64,000 bases of DNA, from assembly GCA_023411215.1 (NCBI GenBank), contig JAEYOY010000077.1:21903-85902 (forward strand), read 5' to 3'. The notes under the pieces were generated by a model. That model was not told where the DNA came from. It was given only the letters and a program-made list of their open reading frames with translations, and searched no databases. Below are positions 55,001 through 64,000 of the stretch, piece by piece. The position numbers and the translations under genes are program-made. How positions within the stretch are numbered: the stretch's first letter is position 1; every line of letters begins with the position of its first letter. The DNA comes from Bacillota bacterium (lineage in GTDB: Bacteria; Bacillota; Clostridia; Lachnospirales; Lachnospiraceae).

Positions 55001-55252
55001 CAAAAGCCTGATTGAAATGAGGTTCCTTTAATTTGCACTATAATATTTATTGATTGCATGATACAGAACATAATTCATTCGCAACACGCTCTCGCTTGGA
55101 TGCGTCACGTAGTGGTACATAAGGTCCTATAATGCAGGACCTAAGTACCAACGGACGCATACAGTTGCTCATCGAATTATATTCTGCATCATGCTAAAAG
55201 CCTGGATAGAGATGTGCAAATTAACGAATGTAATTTACTAGTAAGGCTTTTG
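55001..55252. repeat. 252-bp imperfect palindrome, MITE-like
   Basis: CAAAAGCCT (55001-55009) and AGGCTTTTG (55244-55252) form the outer arms. Then TTAATTTGCAC (55028-55038) pairs with GTGCAAATTAA (55214-55224), GCATGAT with ATCATGC, ACAGAA/TTCTG(C), ATAATTC/GAATTAT and GCAAC/GTTGC. The centre has ATGCGTC/GACGCAT, GGTAC/GTACC and GGTCCT/AGGACC. The whole stretch folds on itself with an apex near 55132. No gene is inside. It separates the binding-protein gene from the transporter genes. Confidence 0.75.
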
Positions 55253-55324
55253 ACATCCTAATACTAATAAAGTCTGCAAAGTTGATGTTTATATGGAGTA
55301 ATGTGATGATTAGGGAGAATGATT

Positions 55325-56854
55325 ATGTCCGAGTATATTGTTGAAATGAAACATATCACTAAACGATTTCCTGGTATTGTGGCTATTGACGATGTTACCA
55401 TACAGATTAAGAAGGGTGAAATCTATGCCTTGCTTGGTGAAAATGGTGCGGGTAAATCCACTCTGATGAGTATGCTTTTTGGTATGTATGAGCCAGACGA
55501 AGGAGAAATCTGGATTCGGGGAGAGAAGGTAGAGATTGCGTCTCCAAACCATGCAACGAAGCTTAACATAGGGATGGTACACCAACACTTTAAGCTGGTT
55601 CAGAATTATACAATTACCGAAAATATAATTTTAGGTATTGAGCCTATGAAAAAACGTTTCGGTTTATTTTCTTATGTAGATTTAAAAAATGCTCATAAGG
55701 AAATCGCAGAATTGTCGAAAAAATTCGGGCTGGAGGTAGATCCGACGAAAAAGATTGAGGATATCAATGTATCGTTGCAGCAGCGTGTTGAAATTCTGAA
55801 GATGCTGTATCGGGAAGCGGAGATTCTCATTTTTGATGAACCTACAGCTGTGTTAACACCGCAAGAGATTGATTTTCTCTTAGAGATTATTGAAGGACTG
55901 CGTCAAGGAGGTAAAACGATCATTCTTATCACTCATAAGCTGGAAGAGATTAAGAGGGTGGCGGATCGTTGTGCTATTCTATGTAAGGGTAAGCTAATAG
56001 AGGTGTTGAATGTAAAAGAAACCTCCACCAGGACCATGGCTAACTTGATGATAGGCCGTGAAGTATATCTTGAGACAGAAAAAGCACCGGCTAACTTTCG
56101 TGATGTAGTATTAGAAGTGAATCACCTGACTGTAAAGAATCAGGACAATTTTGAGGTTGTTAAGGATGTATCTTTTCAGATTCATGGTGGTGAAGTCTTC
56201 GCCATAGCCGGTGTTTCCGGTAACGGACAGGTTGAAATAGCAGATGCTATCGCAGGCCTGGCGAGGATAGATAGTGGCACCATAAAGCTAGGTGGCGAAG
56301 AAATCAATCCTTATAGTATTCGGAAGCGTACCTTAAGAGGAATTTCTTATATTCCGGAGGACCGTCAAGCATATGGTCTGGTACTTGACTTTACACTTGC
56401 AGAGAATATTGCCTTGAAGGATTATTTTAAGGAACCCTATTGTAAAAATAGTATTCTAAATAAAAATGAAATTGAAGACTATGGCAACCAGCTAATAGAA
56501 AAGTATGATATTAGAAGTGGACAGGGAACCAAGACCCAGGTGCGTTCCATGAGTGGTGGCAATCAACAGAAAGCAATTATTGCCAGGGAAATAGAACTTC
56601 AGTCTCCGTTGATGATCTTTGTTCAGCCCACGAGAGGCTTAGATATCGGAGCAATTGAAAATATACATAATATGATTCTAGAAGAACGTGACAAAGGAAA
56701 AGCAATTCTGTTAATCTCTTTAGAATTAGACGAGATTATGAAAATCGCTGATACCATAGGTGTAATCTACAATGGGCAGATTCATAAGATAGCAGCGGCC
56801 CAAACGCTTACAACGAATGAGGTAGGAGAATTTATGATGGGGGTAACAGCATGA
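55325..56854 (+). CDS. Nucleoside ABC transporter ATPase (NupO-like)
   Basis: The 509-residue protein has two ABC domains. The first has Walker A LGENGAGKSTLM, an unusual signature VSLQQRVEILK and Walker B ILIFDEPTAVLTP. The second has the degenerate loop GVSGNGQVEIA, signature MSGGNQQKAIIA and IFVQPTRGLD, as normal for the RbsA/NupO group. It starts at the second ATG, eight bases after AGGGAG. It powers nucleoside uptake with the two permeases that follow (four-base overlap). Confidence 0.9.
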   Translation: MSEYIVEMKHITKRFPGIVAIDDVTIQIKKGEIYALLGENGAGKSTLMSMLFGMYEPDEGEIWIRGEKVEIASPNHATKLNIGMVHQHFKLVQNYTITENIILGIEPMKKRFGLFSYVDLKNAHKEIAELSKKFGLEVDPTKKIEDINVSLQQRVEILKMLYREAEILIFDEPTAVLTPQEIDFLLEIIEGLRQGGKTIILITHKLEEIKRVADRCAILCKGKLIEVLNVKETSTRTMANLMIGREVYLETEKAPANFRDVVLEVNHLTVKNQDNFEVVKDVSFQIHGGEVFAIAGVSGNGQVEIADAIAGLARIDSGTIKLGGEEINPYSIRKRTLRGISYIPEDRQAYGLVLDFTLAENIALKDYFKEPYCKNSILNKNEIEDYGNQLIEKYDIRSGQGTKTQVRSMSGGNQQKAIIAREIELQSPLMIFVQPTRGLDIGAIENIHNMILEERDKGKAILLISLELDEIMKIADTIGVIYNGQIHKIAAAQTLTTNEVGEFMMGVTA

Positions 56855-58026
56855 ACCAAAAAGAGAGCGACGGAAAAAAGTCAAAGCCAAATATCATCAA
56901 GAAATCATTTTTAATACTGATGGGTAATGAAAAATGTCAGCCGTTCACCATTCCGGTATTCTCTATTTTCCTCAGTTTGATTGCAGCATCTATCGTTATA
57001 CTACTTCTGGGGAAGAATCCGCTTGGTGCATTTCAGAATCTGCTACAGGGTGCCGGTATTATGTCAAAGCCATCCTATGCCGGCTATAAGAGCAGGCTGA
57101 CCGATTTTATGACGCTGTTAAATGCCATGACACCTATGTTGTTTGCTTCACTGGCTGTTGCTGTAGCATTAAAGGGTGGATTATTTAATATCGGTGTTTC
57201 CGGACAAATGTTGCTATCAGGTTATTTAGCCACAGTATTGGTTGGTTATAGTGAGTTAACCGGTGCAGTCGCTAAGCCAATGGCGTTAATTGTTGGTATA
57301 CTGGCGGGTGCATTACTTGGTGGATTGGTAGGAGTGTTAAAGTATAAATTTAATATCAACGAAGTAGTATCTACAATTATGTTTAACTATATCATCCAGT
57401 ATGTACTAAGCTTTTTTATTCATTCCTACTACATCGATCCGGTTTCCAGACAGTCTAAGTACATCAAGGATGCCGCAAGACTGACTCTCACTAACGTGGA
57501 AATTGGCGGATTAAAAATGGATATTTCCTTAGGCTTTGGTATAGCGGTTATATTAGCTGTATTATTGAAGTTTTTTATGGATAAAACACGTATGGGCTTT
57601 GAGATTAAAGCGGTGGGCTCTAGTCCAAAGGCTGCCAAATATGCAGGCATCAGTGTAGGCAGGACGATGATTTTTGCGATGGTGATCTCCGGTGCAATTG
57701 CCGGCTTAGCCGGTGTTACCTATTATCTGGGCTATTATGCCTCCATTCAGCCAAGAGTACTTACTAGTACAGGCTTTGATGCAATTGCAGTTGCATTATT
57801 AGGAAATGCGAATCCGATTGGTATCATCGCATCTTCCTTCCTAATCTCTGTTATTGATAAGGGAAGTACTTATATGAGTTCTATATCTGGTGTAAGACAG
57901 GAGATCGCTTCCGTAATTACGGCACTAATTCTGCTCTTTAGTGCTTGTGGTACTTATATTAAATACAGAATTAATAATGCGAAAGATAGTATAATGCATA
58001 AAGCAGGAAAGGGGAATGAGGAATAA
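56851..58026 (+). CDS. Nucleoside ABC permease (NupP-like)
   Basis: The 391-residue protein has a cytoplasmic N-terminus, about nine hydrophobic helices and the family segments ALKGGLFNIGVSGQMLLSGY and EIKAVGSSPKAAKYAGISVG, which contacts the ATPase. It is the first permease of a BMP-type nucleoside transporter. Overlaps the ATPase stop by four bases and the next permease start by one base. Confidence 0.9.
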   Translation: MNQKESDGKKSKPNIIKKSFLILMGNEKCQPFTIPVFSIFLSLIAASIVILLLGKNPLGAFQNLLQGAGIMSKPSYAGYKSRLTDFMTLLNAMTPMLFASLAVAVALKGGLFNIGVSGQMLLSGYLATVLVGYSELTGAVAKPMALIVGILAGALLGGLVGVLKYKFNINEVVSTIMFNYIIQYVLSFFIHSYYIDPVSRQSKYIKDAARLTLTNVEIGGLKMDISLGFGIAVILAVLLKFFMDKTRMGFEIKAVGSSPKAAKYAGISVGRTMIFAMVISGAIAGLAGVTYYLGYYASIQPRVLTSTGFDAIAVALLGNANPIGIIASSFLISVIDKGSTYMSSISGVRQEIASVITALILLFSACGTYIKYRINNAKDSIMHKAGKGNEE

Positions 58027-58985
58027 TGGAAACAGTAATTATCGATGGATTATCCTTTGCACTGCCTCTTTTTATCATGGCAATCGGTGGTATCTACTGC
58101 GAGAAAAGTGGTATAACTAACCTTGCGATTGAAGGTTTGCAAGGATTTGGTGCCTTCTTTGGTGCACTTTGTGTAGTTCTGATTGCCGATATGTCTGGCT
58201 TAGATGTTCAGAAATTATCCTTCCTGGCCTTGTTTTTAGCTATGGTAGGCGGTGCGCTTTATTCAATGCTCCATGCTCTGCTTTGTGTGAAATTTAAGGC
58301 AAATCAGGTAATTAGCGGTGTTGTTATCAATATTCTAGCGATTGCTTTGACAGCGTTCTTAACAACACAGATTAATGGTATGGTGTTTGGCGCTATGTCA
58401 GATAAATTCCAGTTAGGTGTATCGAATCGCTTTACCATCCCGGTCTTATCCACAATTCCCGTACTAGGAGCAGTTTTTAAGAATATTTATCCCTTCGAAA
58501 TTGTAATCATAGTGATTGCATTGTTCGCCTGGTATGTACTAAACAAAACAAGATATGGATTAAGATTGCGTGCCTGTGGTGACAATCCTCATTCGGTAGA
58601 TGCAGCGGGTGTAGAGGTATCAAAGATTCGATTTTTAGCAGTTATGGTTTCCGGTGCGTTATCCGGTCTAGGTGGCATGTGTTTTGCCTACTCTATCTCA
58701 GCAAACTTCTCGCCAAGTATCTACATGGGATATGGATATCTTGCCATAGCGGCATTAATCTTTGGGAACTGGAGTATTATACCTACCTTTTTTGCCTGCC
58801 TACTATTCGGATTGGCCAGATCCGGAGGATATAAGCTGGGTCAGATTCTTGAGATGCCAAGTACATTTTCCGATTTAATTATGATTCTTCCATATGTACT
58901 TACCTTGTTACTTCTAATTTTCTTCTCCAAGTCGAACCGAGCTCCGAGAGCGTTGGGTGAAATCTACGATAAGGGTAAGAGATAG
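58026..58985 (+). CDS. Nucleoside ABC permease (NupQ-like)
   Basis: The 319-residue membrane protein has eight to nine helices with GGIYCEKSGITNLAIEGLQG near the N-terminus and RACGDNPHSVDAAGVEVSKI as the coupling loop, the marks of the NupQ half of BMP-type nucleoside transporters. It completes the transporter. Its start overlaps the stop of the preceding permease by one base. Confidence 0.9.
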   Translation: METVIIDGLSFALPLFIMAIGGIYCEKSGITNLAIEGLQGFGAFFGALCVVLIADMSGLDVQKLSFLALFLAMVGGALYSMLHALLCVKFKANQVISGVVINILAIALTAFLTTQINGMVFGAMSDKFQLGVSNRFTIPVLSTIPVLGAVFKNIYPFEIVIIVIALFAWYVLNKTRYGLRLRACGDNPHSVDAAGVEVSKIRFLAVMVSGALSGLGGMCFAYSISANFSPSIYMGYGYLAIAALIFGNWSIIPTFFACLLFGLARSGGYKLGQILEMPSTFSDLIMILPYVLTLLLLIFFSKSNRAPRALGEIYDKGKR

Positions 58986-59046
58986 AAGCAGGAGAGGGAG
59001 AAAGAGTATTCCAATGATTTTGAAAGGCCAATGAGAGGACAGAGAA

Positions 59047-59688
59047 ATGATATTAGAAAAAGAAAGAATAGCAGTTGTTGAATATGGTAAGAAGCTTGTA
59101 TCTACAGGATTAGTGAAGGGTACCTTTGGAAATATCAGTATATATAACAGGGAACAGAATTTGATGGCGATTAGCCCAAGTGGAAAGGATTACTTTGAAA
59201 CTACGCCGGAAGATATTGTGGTATTAAGTCTTGAAGGAGAAATTGTGGATGGAACATGCAAACCCTCCAGTGAGTATGACCTGCACCGAATCTTTTATCA
59301 GAGAAGAAGGGACATTAATGCAGTCGTACACACTCATTCCACCTATGCCACCATTCTTTCCTGCCTACAGTGGGAGATTGAACCAGTGCACTATCTGATT
59401 GCTTATGCTGGTGATAAAATTCCATGCACACCATATGTACCCTTTGGAAGCTATGAGCTTGCAGAGGCAGCCTATGAGACGATGGGCGACAGATACTGTT
59501 GTCTACTTGGTAACCATGGTTTATTAGCGTGTGGTTCAAGCATCGCCTATGCCTTTGATGTGGCCGAGCAGATGGAGTTCGTATCTGAGCTGTATTATAA
59601 AGCGAAGTCAGTTGGGGAACCAAAACTGATTGCTATGGAGTATTTATCCGGTCTTATGGAGAAATTTAAAACTTATAGAGTTAGATAA
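59047..59688 (+). CDS. Class II aldolase, Ald2/FucA-like
   Basis: The 213-residue enzyme matches class II aldolase/adducin proteins: GLVKGTFGNISIYNREQN, MAISPSGKDYFETTPEDIVV, KPSSEYDLHRIFYQRR, the zinc histidines in VVHTHSTYATIL and LLGNHGLLACG. It cleaves a ketose-1-phosphate to DHAP and an aldehyde. In this setting the likely substrate is 5-deoxyribulose-1-phosphate or methylthioribulose-1-phosphate, as for Ald2 of the DHAP shunt; fuculose-1-phosphate is an alternative. MtnB-type dehydratases share this fold, but the lack of later methionine salvage genes argues against that. Confidence 0.85.
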   Translation: MILEKERIAVVEYGKKLVSTGLVKGTFGNISIYNREQNLMAISPSGKDYFETTPEDIVVLSLEGEIVDGTCKPSSEYDLHRIFYQRRRDINAVVHTHSTYATILSCLQWEIEPVHYLIAYAGDKIPCTPYVPFGSYELAEAAYETMGDRYCCLLGNHGLLACGSSIAYAFDVAEQMEFVSELYYKAKSVGEPKLIAMEYLSGLMEKFKTYRVR

Positions 59689-59746
59689 TCTTTGATACAC
59701 AAAATGATTCTTCATGCATCTGATGTTACCATGAAAGGAGAAAGAG

Positions 59747-61054
59747 ATGAATACTAGATTCTATAATGCGAGAATATTAGCAATGAGCGATTTATCAAAG
59801 AAGGGAGAGAGCTTTGATATTACGGAAGGAGAGCTTTGGGTAGAAAATAATCGAATCACCTATGTCGGAATTCCAAAAGCAACGGATCATCCTCCCTTTG
59901 ATGAAGAAATTGATGTTGCAGGCAACCTATTGATGCCGGGCTTTAAGAATGCTCATACCCATTCTGCTATGACATTCTTAAGGTCCTATGCGGATGACCT
60001 ACCGCTACAGGACTGGTTACATCGTCAGGTTTTTCCGATGGAAGCGAAATTAACAGGCGAAGAGATGTACCATCTGTCCAAGCTTGCTATATTAGAGTAT
60101 CTGACCAGTGGTATTACTGCCAATCTGGATATGTACTTCTGTCCGCAAGATGTGGCACAGGCATCCATTGAAATGGGATTTCGTACTGTGATGAGTGCAG
60201 GAATTAATAAGTTTATGGGAAGCACCAGTGAGATTATTGCTTCCCTAGAGGGCTGGTACGACCAATTTAATTCCTATCATGAACTGATCGGATATCGTCT
60301 CGGGTTTCATGCTGAATATACAGCCAGCAAGGAACTGTTATCAGAGATTGCTAAATTAGCAGGTAGACGAAAAGCCCCGGTATATACTCATAATTCCGAA
60401 ACCAGATTAGAAGTAGATCAGTGTGTAGAGCGATATGGGATGACACCAACCGCATACTTTAACAGCATTGGAATGTTTGATTATGGTGGCGGCTGTTATC
60501 ACTGTGTACATATGACTCAGGAGGATCTGGATATATTGTTGCAGCATCAGGTTTCGGTGGTGACAAATCCGGCATCGAATATGAAGCTGGCCAGTGGTAT
60601 CGCTCCTGTGAAAAAAATGATGGATATGGGGATCAATCTGGCCATCGGTACGGACGGACCTGCGAGTAATAATGCTCTGGACATGTTCCGTGAGATGTTT
60701 TTAACTACGGTATTACAGAAAATTAGAGAGATGGATGCTTCTGCTGTAGATGCAAATCGTGTACTTTATATGGCAACTGTCGGAGGTTCAAAAGCGATGG
60801 GACTTATGGACGCAGATACCTTAGAAGTCGGGAAGCTGGCAGATCTTATCATGATTGATTTGCGTCAGCCCAATATGCAGCCAATGAATAACATTACCAA
60901 AAACATTGTTTACAGTGGAAGTAAACAGAATGTCAAGCTAACCATGGTGAATGGTAAAATTCTGTATAGAGACAACCAATTCTTTGTAGGTGAGGATGTG
61001 GAGAAAATCTATGCAAAGGCGAATGAGATTATCCAATCCAAAATAGAAAGCTAG
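59747..61054 (+). CDS. mtaD: MTA/SAH deaminase-type amidohydrolase
   Basis: The 435-residue enzyme starts at the ATG after AAAGGAG. It has the metal-binding HTHSAMTFLR, later VYTHNSETRLEVDQC and GGCYHCVHMTQEDLDILLQ, and the TDGPASNNALDMFREM segment typical of methylthioadenosine/S-adenosylhomocysteine deaminases. It should convert MTA, 5'-deoxyadenosine, SAH or adenosine to the inosine forms, which the phosphorylase at the head of the operon can then split. It is the last gene of the unit. Confidence 0.88.
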   Translation: MNTRFYNARILAMSDLSKKGESFDITEGELWVENNRITYVGIPKATDHPPFDEEIDVAGNLLMPGFKNAHTHSAMTFLRSYADDLPLQDWLHRQVFPMEAKLTGEEMYHLSKLAILEYLTSGITANLDMYFCPQDVAQASIEMGFRTVMSAGINKFMGSTSEIIASLEGWYDQFNSYHELIGYRLGFHAEYTASKELLSEIAKLAGRRKAPVYTHNSETRLEVDQCVERYGMTPTAYFNSIGMFDYGGGCYHCVHMTQEDLDILLQHQVSVVTNPASNMKLASGIAPVKKMMDMGINLAIGTDGPASNNALDMFREMFLTTVLQKIREMDASAVDANRVLYMATVGGSKAMGLMDADTLEVGKLADLIMIDLRQPNMQPMNNITKNIVYSGSKQNVKLTMVNGKILYRDNQFFVGEDVEKIYAKANEIIQSKIES

Positions 61055-61179
61055 TTCGGAGTTTTCTAATATACCGTTAGTTTTTAGTTATAGTAGTGAC
61101 CATATATGATGCCATGCGGCACTTAGTAAATAAAAAGGTTTCATGAGTCGTATTTCTACCAGTAGCAATCAAGAACCAG

Positions 61180-61788
61180 TTAGGGTAATAAAATTTTATC
61201 ATAATTTTCCTTCTTCATGGCAGAAATAGTAAGATTATAAGCCAATTGAGCTATTTGATCTGCTGTTAAATCAGATTCTTTGGAGAACCATTCTGTGAAG
61301 ACATTAAATACACCATGAACAATATATAAGTTAATATATGGGGTTAAACGTTTATCAATATTATGTGTGATAAGATTTTTTTCTATATAGGGGAGTATTT
61401 TTTCATCCATACGTTTTTGGAACGGTATTAAATTATTTTGAAAAGCGATTTGATTTAAAATCTCTTTATGGGGTTCGACAATGAAGGCAAATTTTTGGAA
61501 TAGATTTAAAATGCTGTTATCTACTTCCGGTGAAAGTGTTCTTGGAAGTGAATCGAATATAAAGGCAGTAAGTTTGCTTTCAATCGAAGATAAGACTTCT
61601 TCAATGGAAGAATAGTTGTTATAAAAAGTTTTCCTGTTAATATCTGCGCGCTCAGCAAGTTCACTGATTGTGATCTGGTTGAGCTTTTTTTCTTTTAAAA
61701 GTTCTAATAGAGCATTTTCAACTGCAATCTGTGTTTTGCGAATGCGTCGTTCAGCATGAACTCCATACTCTAATATCTTCTTATCCAT
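61180..61788 (-). CDS. TetR/AcrR family regulator
   Basis: The 202-residue protein starts at the ATG after GGGAG. The N-terminal helix-turn-helix reads RKTQIAVENALLELLKEKKL then ITISELAERADINRKTFYNN, typical of TetR. The C-terminal ligand/dimer domain is helical. It is divergent from a YhgE/Pip-type membrane gene at 62037 and most likely represses it. The 248-base gap between them holds the divergent promoters and operator. Confidence 0.88.
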   Translation of the reverse strand: MDKKILEYGVHAERRIRKTQIAVENALLELLKEKKLNQITISELAERADINRKTFYNNYSSIEEVLSSIESKLTAFIFDSLPRTLSPEVDNSILNLFQKFAFIVEPHKEILNQIAFQNNLIPFQKRMDEKILPYIEKNLITHNIDKRLTPYINLYIVHGVFNVFTEWFSKESDLTADQIAQLAYNLTISAMKKENYDKILLP

Positions 61789-62036
61789 TAGAAATCTCCC
61801 ATACATATGATATAATTGTAACATAATGCTTTTATAATCATAGCATAAAAATGTAACCTGCATCAAGGTGTATAATAAAAATATTAAGAAAGTATAAAAC
61901 ATAAGATATATTACACATTCCACCCTTATATATGTGTATTAATACACATAAGAAGTTAAAAATGGCCATTGATTGATTAGAATCATTAAGGTAGTATATC
62001 AACTGACTAGAAATTGAACAGAAAGGAGACACAAAT

Positions 62037-64000
62037 ATGATAAAAAAAGAATGGAACGCGCTATTAAAAAATCCTTTGAAATTAGTTATTGTAATTGTTA
62101 TTTTATTGATTCCAGCATTATATTCTTGCTTATTTTTGTCATCGATGTGGGATCCGTATGGAGATTTGGATAATTTGCCTGTAGCAGTGGTGAATTATGA
62201 TATCCCTGTTGAGTATTCTGATAGAGAACTCTCGGTAGGCGCGGATCTGGTGGAGAAACTGGCAGATAATGATTCAATGGCTTTTAACGTGGTAGATGCC
62301 GATGTGGCAAAGCAGGGCTTAAAGAATGGTACGTATTATATGGTAGTGACAATACCAAAAGATTTTTCTGCAAATGCAGCATCTCTAATGGACGTTGAGC
62401 CACAACAAATGATTTTATTTTATGAGACAAATCCAGGGAAGAATTATATTGCTACGAAGATGAGTCAATCTGCTATTAAAGAGCTTCGAAACAGCATTTC
62501 TACAGAGATCACACGCACGTATGCTGAGAGCCTTTTTGATCAGATTCAGAACATGGGAGATGGCTTCGAGAAAGCATATGACGGTACAGTGGATATGCTG
62601 GATGGAGAGACACAATTGAAGAATGGTAATTCTGAGATCACAGATAACTTGGAAACCTTAGCTAGTAGTTCATTGACCTTCCAGGAAGGAAGCGAGAAAC
62701 TTGTAGCAGGATTGAGCGATTATTTGAATGGTGTGGTTAGTGCTAATGATGGTGCGAAGAAATTATCATCCAATAGTTCTTTAATTAATGAGGCAATTGG
62801 CAGTGTGTCAGATGGAATTTCATCTTTAAAGGCGGGAAGCAGTCAATTGTTAACAGGGATGAATAAATTACAGAAATCATTAGATACTTCTTTAGCGGAT
62901 GAGAAAGTGAAAAGTATTCAGGCAGCGACAGAATCTTTGTCTACCTTAAATAATGGAATTCAGACATTGAATATAGCGGTAAACGGAGATGGAGATAAGA
63001 ATAGTGGTATTGATGTATCAGCATTAGATACATCTTTAACCAGTGTAGGTAGCTATTTGGAGAACTCGTCATCAAAAGTTACAGAGGTATATCAGGCATT
63101 ATATACACTGCAAATGACAGGAGGATTAACGAAAGAACAGTCTGCTTATTTGCAAGGAGCAATGGAAGCTTTATATGATCCGTCAGGAAAAACTACAGAG
63201 AATGTGGCTGGTAATATCAGTTCGTCAGGAAAAATATTATCAGCATTATCAAAGAGTAATCTGACTGGTCAGGTTGATACACTCAAAAGTTCAGTTGCGC
63301 AATTGGCATTAGCATCCGATCAGCTCTTAGAACCATCTGGTGAAGCATTATCGAGTCTGTTAGGAGGACTGCAATCCGTGCAAACAGCACTAGAAATGAC
63401 AAAAGCGGAGGATGGTCAGTCCGGATTGATTGAGGGTATGAGTAGTTTAGATAAAGGACTGTCTACTCTGAATCATGGTATGACTGGACAAAATGGTCTT
63501 GTAAATGGTATCGCAACTTATACTGCAGGGGTTGAAAGCTTAGCTGCTGGTTTGGATACATTGGTTGATTATAATTCTGGTATTAGCAGCGGAGCAAATC
63601 GTCTGAGCAAGGGGGCTTCACAGATTGCAGAAGGTGCTGGTTTATTAGCAGATGGATCTAAAGCCTTGGGTGCTGGTCTGGATGATTTGGTGGATGGTAC
63701 GTCAGAATTGTCCAATGCTCTACAGGATGGAGCAAAGGAAATTCACGAAAGTGACGCTTCTGCTGCAACGCTAGATATGTTTGCAGAACCTGTTAAAACA
63801 GAAGAAACTCAAATTACTACAGTAACAAATAACGGACATGCAATGGCAGCTTATATGATGTGCGTAGGATTGTGGGTTGGATGTTTAGCATTTTGTCTTA
63901 TGTATCCACTTGTTACTTATGAAGGCGAATTGAAAGGATGTTTTTCATGGTGGGCGAGTAAAGCTAGCGTGCTATATCCATTAGCAATAGCAATGTCGTT
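62037..64000 (+). CDS. YhgE/Pip-type membrane protein (partial)
   Basis: The gene is cut by the window end; 654 codons are visible without a stop. It starts at an ATG after GAAAGGAG. An N-terminal helix (LVIVIVILLIPALYSCLFL) is followed by a long extracellular part with repeated S/G/N-rich helical segments and a second helix cluster near the end (MAAYMMCVGLWVGCLAFCLM). This is the YhgE/Pip architecture, seen in phage receptor (Pip), ESX/type VII partner and ABC-2-like export proteins. Substrate unknown. Probably controlled by the divergent TetR regulator. Confidence 0.85.
   Translation, partial: MIKKEWNALLKNPLKLVIVIVILLIPALYSCLFLSSMWDPYGDLDNLPVAVVNYDIPVEYSDRELSVGADLVEKLADNDSMAFNVVDADVAKQGLKNGTYYMVVTIPKDFSANAASLMDVEPQQMILFYETNPGKNYIATKMSQSAIKELRNSISTEITRTYAESLFDQIQNMGDGFEKAYDGTVDMLDGETQLKNGNSEITDNLETLASSSLTFQEGSEKLVAGLSDYLNGVVSANDGAKKLSSNSSLINEAIGSVSDGISSLKAGSSQLLTGMNKLQKSLDTSLADEKVKSIQAATESLSTLNNGIQTLNIAVNGDGDKNSGIDVSALDTSLTSVGSYLENSSSKVTEVYQALYTLQMTGGLTKEQSAYLQGAMEALYDPSGKTTENVAGNISSSGKILSALSKSNLTGQVDTLKSSVAQLALASDQLLEPSGEALSSLLGGLQSVQTALEMTKAEDGQSGLIEGMSSLDKGLSTLNHGMTGQNGLVNGIATYTAGVESLAAGLDTLVDYNSGISSGANRLSKGASQIAEGAGLLADGSKALGAGLDDLVDGTSELSNALQDGAKEIHESDASAATLDMFAEPVKTEETQITTVTNNGHAMAAYMMCVGLWVGCLAFCLMYPLVTYEGELKGCFSWWASKASVLYPLAIAMS

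Noticed and set aside
59315..59623. 102-codon minus-strand frame in the aldolase gene
   Set aside because: Antisense shadow of a clear class II aldolase gene, no RBS.

Overview
The window looks like chromosome from a low-GC, anaerobic Firmicute of the Lachnospiraceae / Clostridium cluster XIVa type. The evidence is AAGGAGG-type ribosome binding sites, TTGACA-17-TATAAT promoters, YesM/YesN two-component pairs, an LplABC-type sugar transporter, a GH112 phosphorylase and DUF5692/HypAB genes. No rRNA, tRNA or CRISPR array was recognised. All calls come from reading the sequence and the translations; no database search was run.

1-7.0 kb is one end of an integrative element: an ArpU-like regulator, a 21-codon leader peptide before a sigma-70-like activator, about 450 nt of hairpin-rich non-coding DNA (candidate structured RNA), a SHOCT-like small protein and three consecutive large serine recombinase genes. 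The middle recombinase has no catalytic domain. 7.1-15.4 kb is an AT-rich defence island: a DUF1413 protein, a Gabija-like pair (OLD-family ATPase/TOPRIM nuclease plus UvrD-like helicase, the helicase split by a +1 frameshift), then two overlapping dynamin-like GTPase genes.

15.4-19.2 kb holds two copies of an 82-nt structured motif (possible riboswitch-like RNA) flanking a divergent RidA-like/HxlR pair, an array of 14-bp tandem repeats and a methyl-accepting chemotaxis protein. 19.3-26.1 kb is a peptide/nickel-type ABC transporter operon with a promoter, an attenuator-like leader and a translationally coupled two-domain flavodoxin-like oxidoreductase.

26.1-40.7 kb is a glycan locus. A YesN/YesM two-component system (minus strand) diverges from two LplB/LplC-type permeases, a lipoprotein binding protein, a GH20 hexosaminidase, a second LytS/YesM-type kinase, a small PpiC-N-like protein, a beta-helix protein and a GH112 galactosyl-hexosamine phosphorylase. 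The enzymes lack signal peptides, so imported oligosaccharides are probably cut inside the cell.

40.8-49.3 kb holds a short UvrA-like ABC protein, a 127-bp palindromic element, and a GntR/FadR-type regulator divergent from an operon of DUF5692, hypB, a 909-aa Fe-S flavoprotein and hypA, with no hydrogenase genes alongside.

49.5-61.1 kb reads as one nucleoside salvage unit: a DeoR regulator, purine nucleoside phosphorylase, zinc alcohol dehydrogenase, MtnA-type isomerase, BMP lipoprotein, nucleoside ABC transporter, class II aldolase and MTA/SAH deaminase. Together these can supply every step of a 5'-deoxynucleoside (or ribonucleoside) to DHAP plus aldehyde route. A 252-bp palindrome lies inside it. 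61.2-64 kb has a TetR regulator divergent from a YhgE/Pip-type membrane protein that runs off the window.
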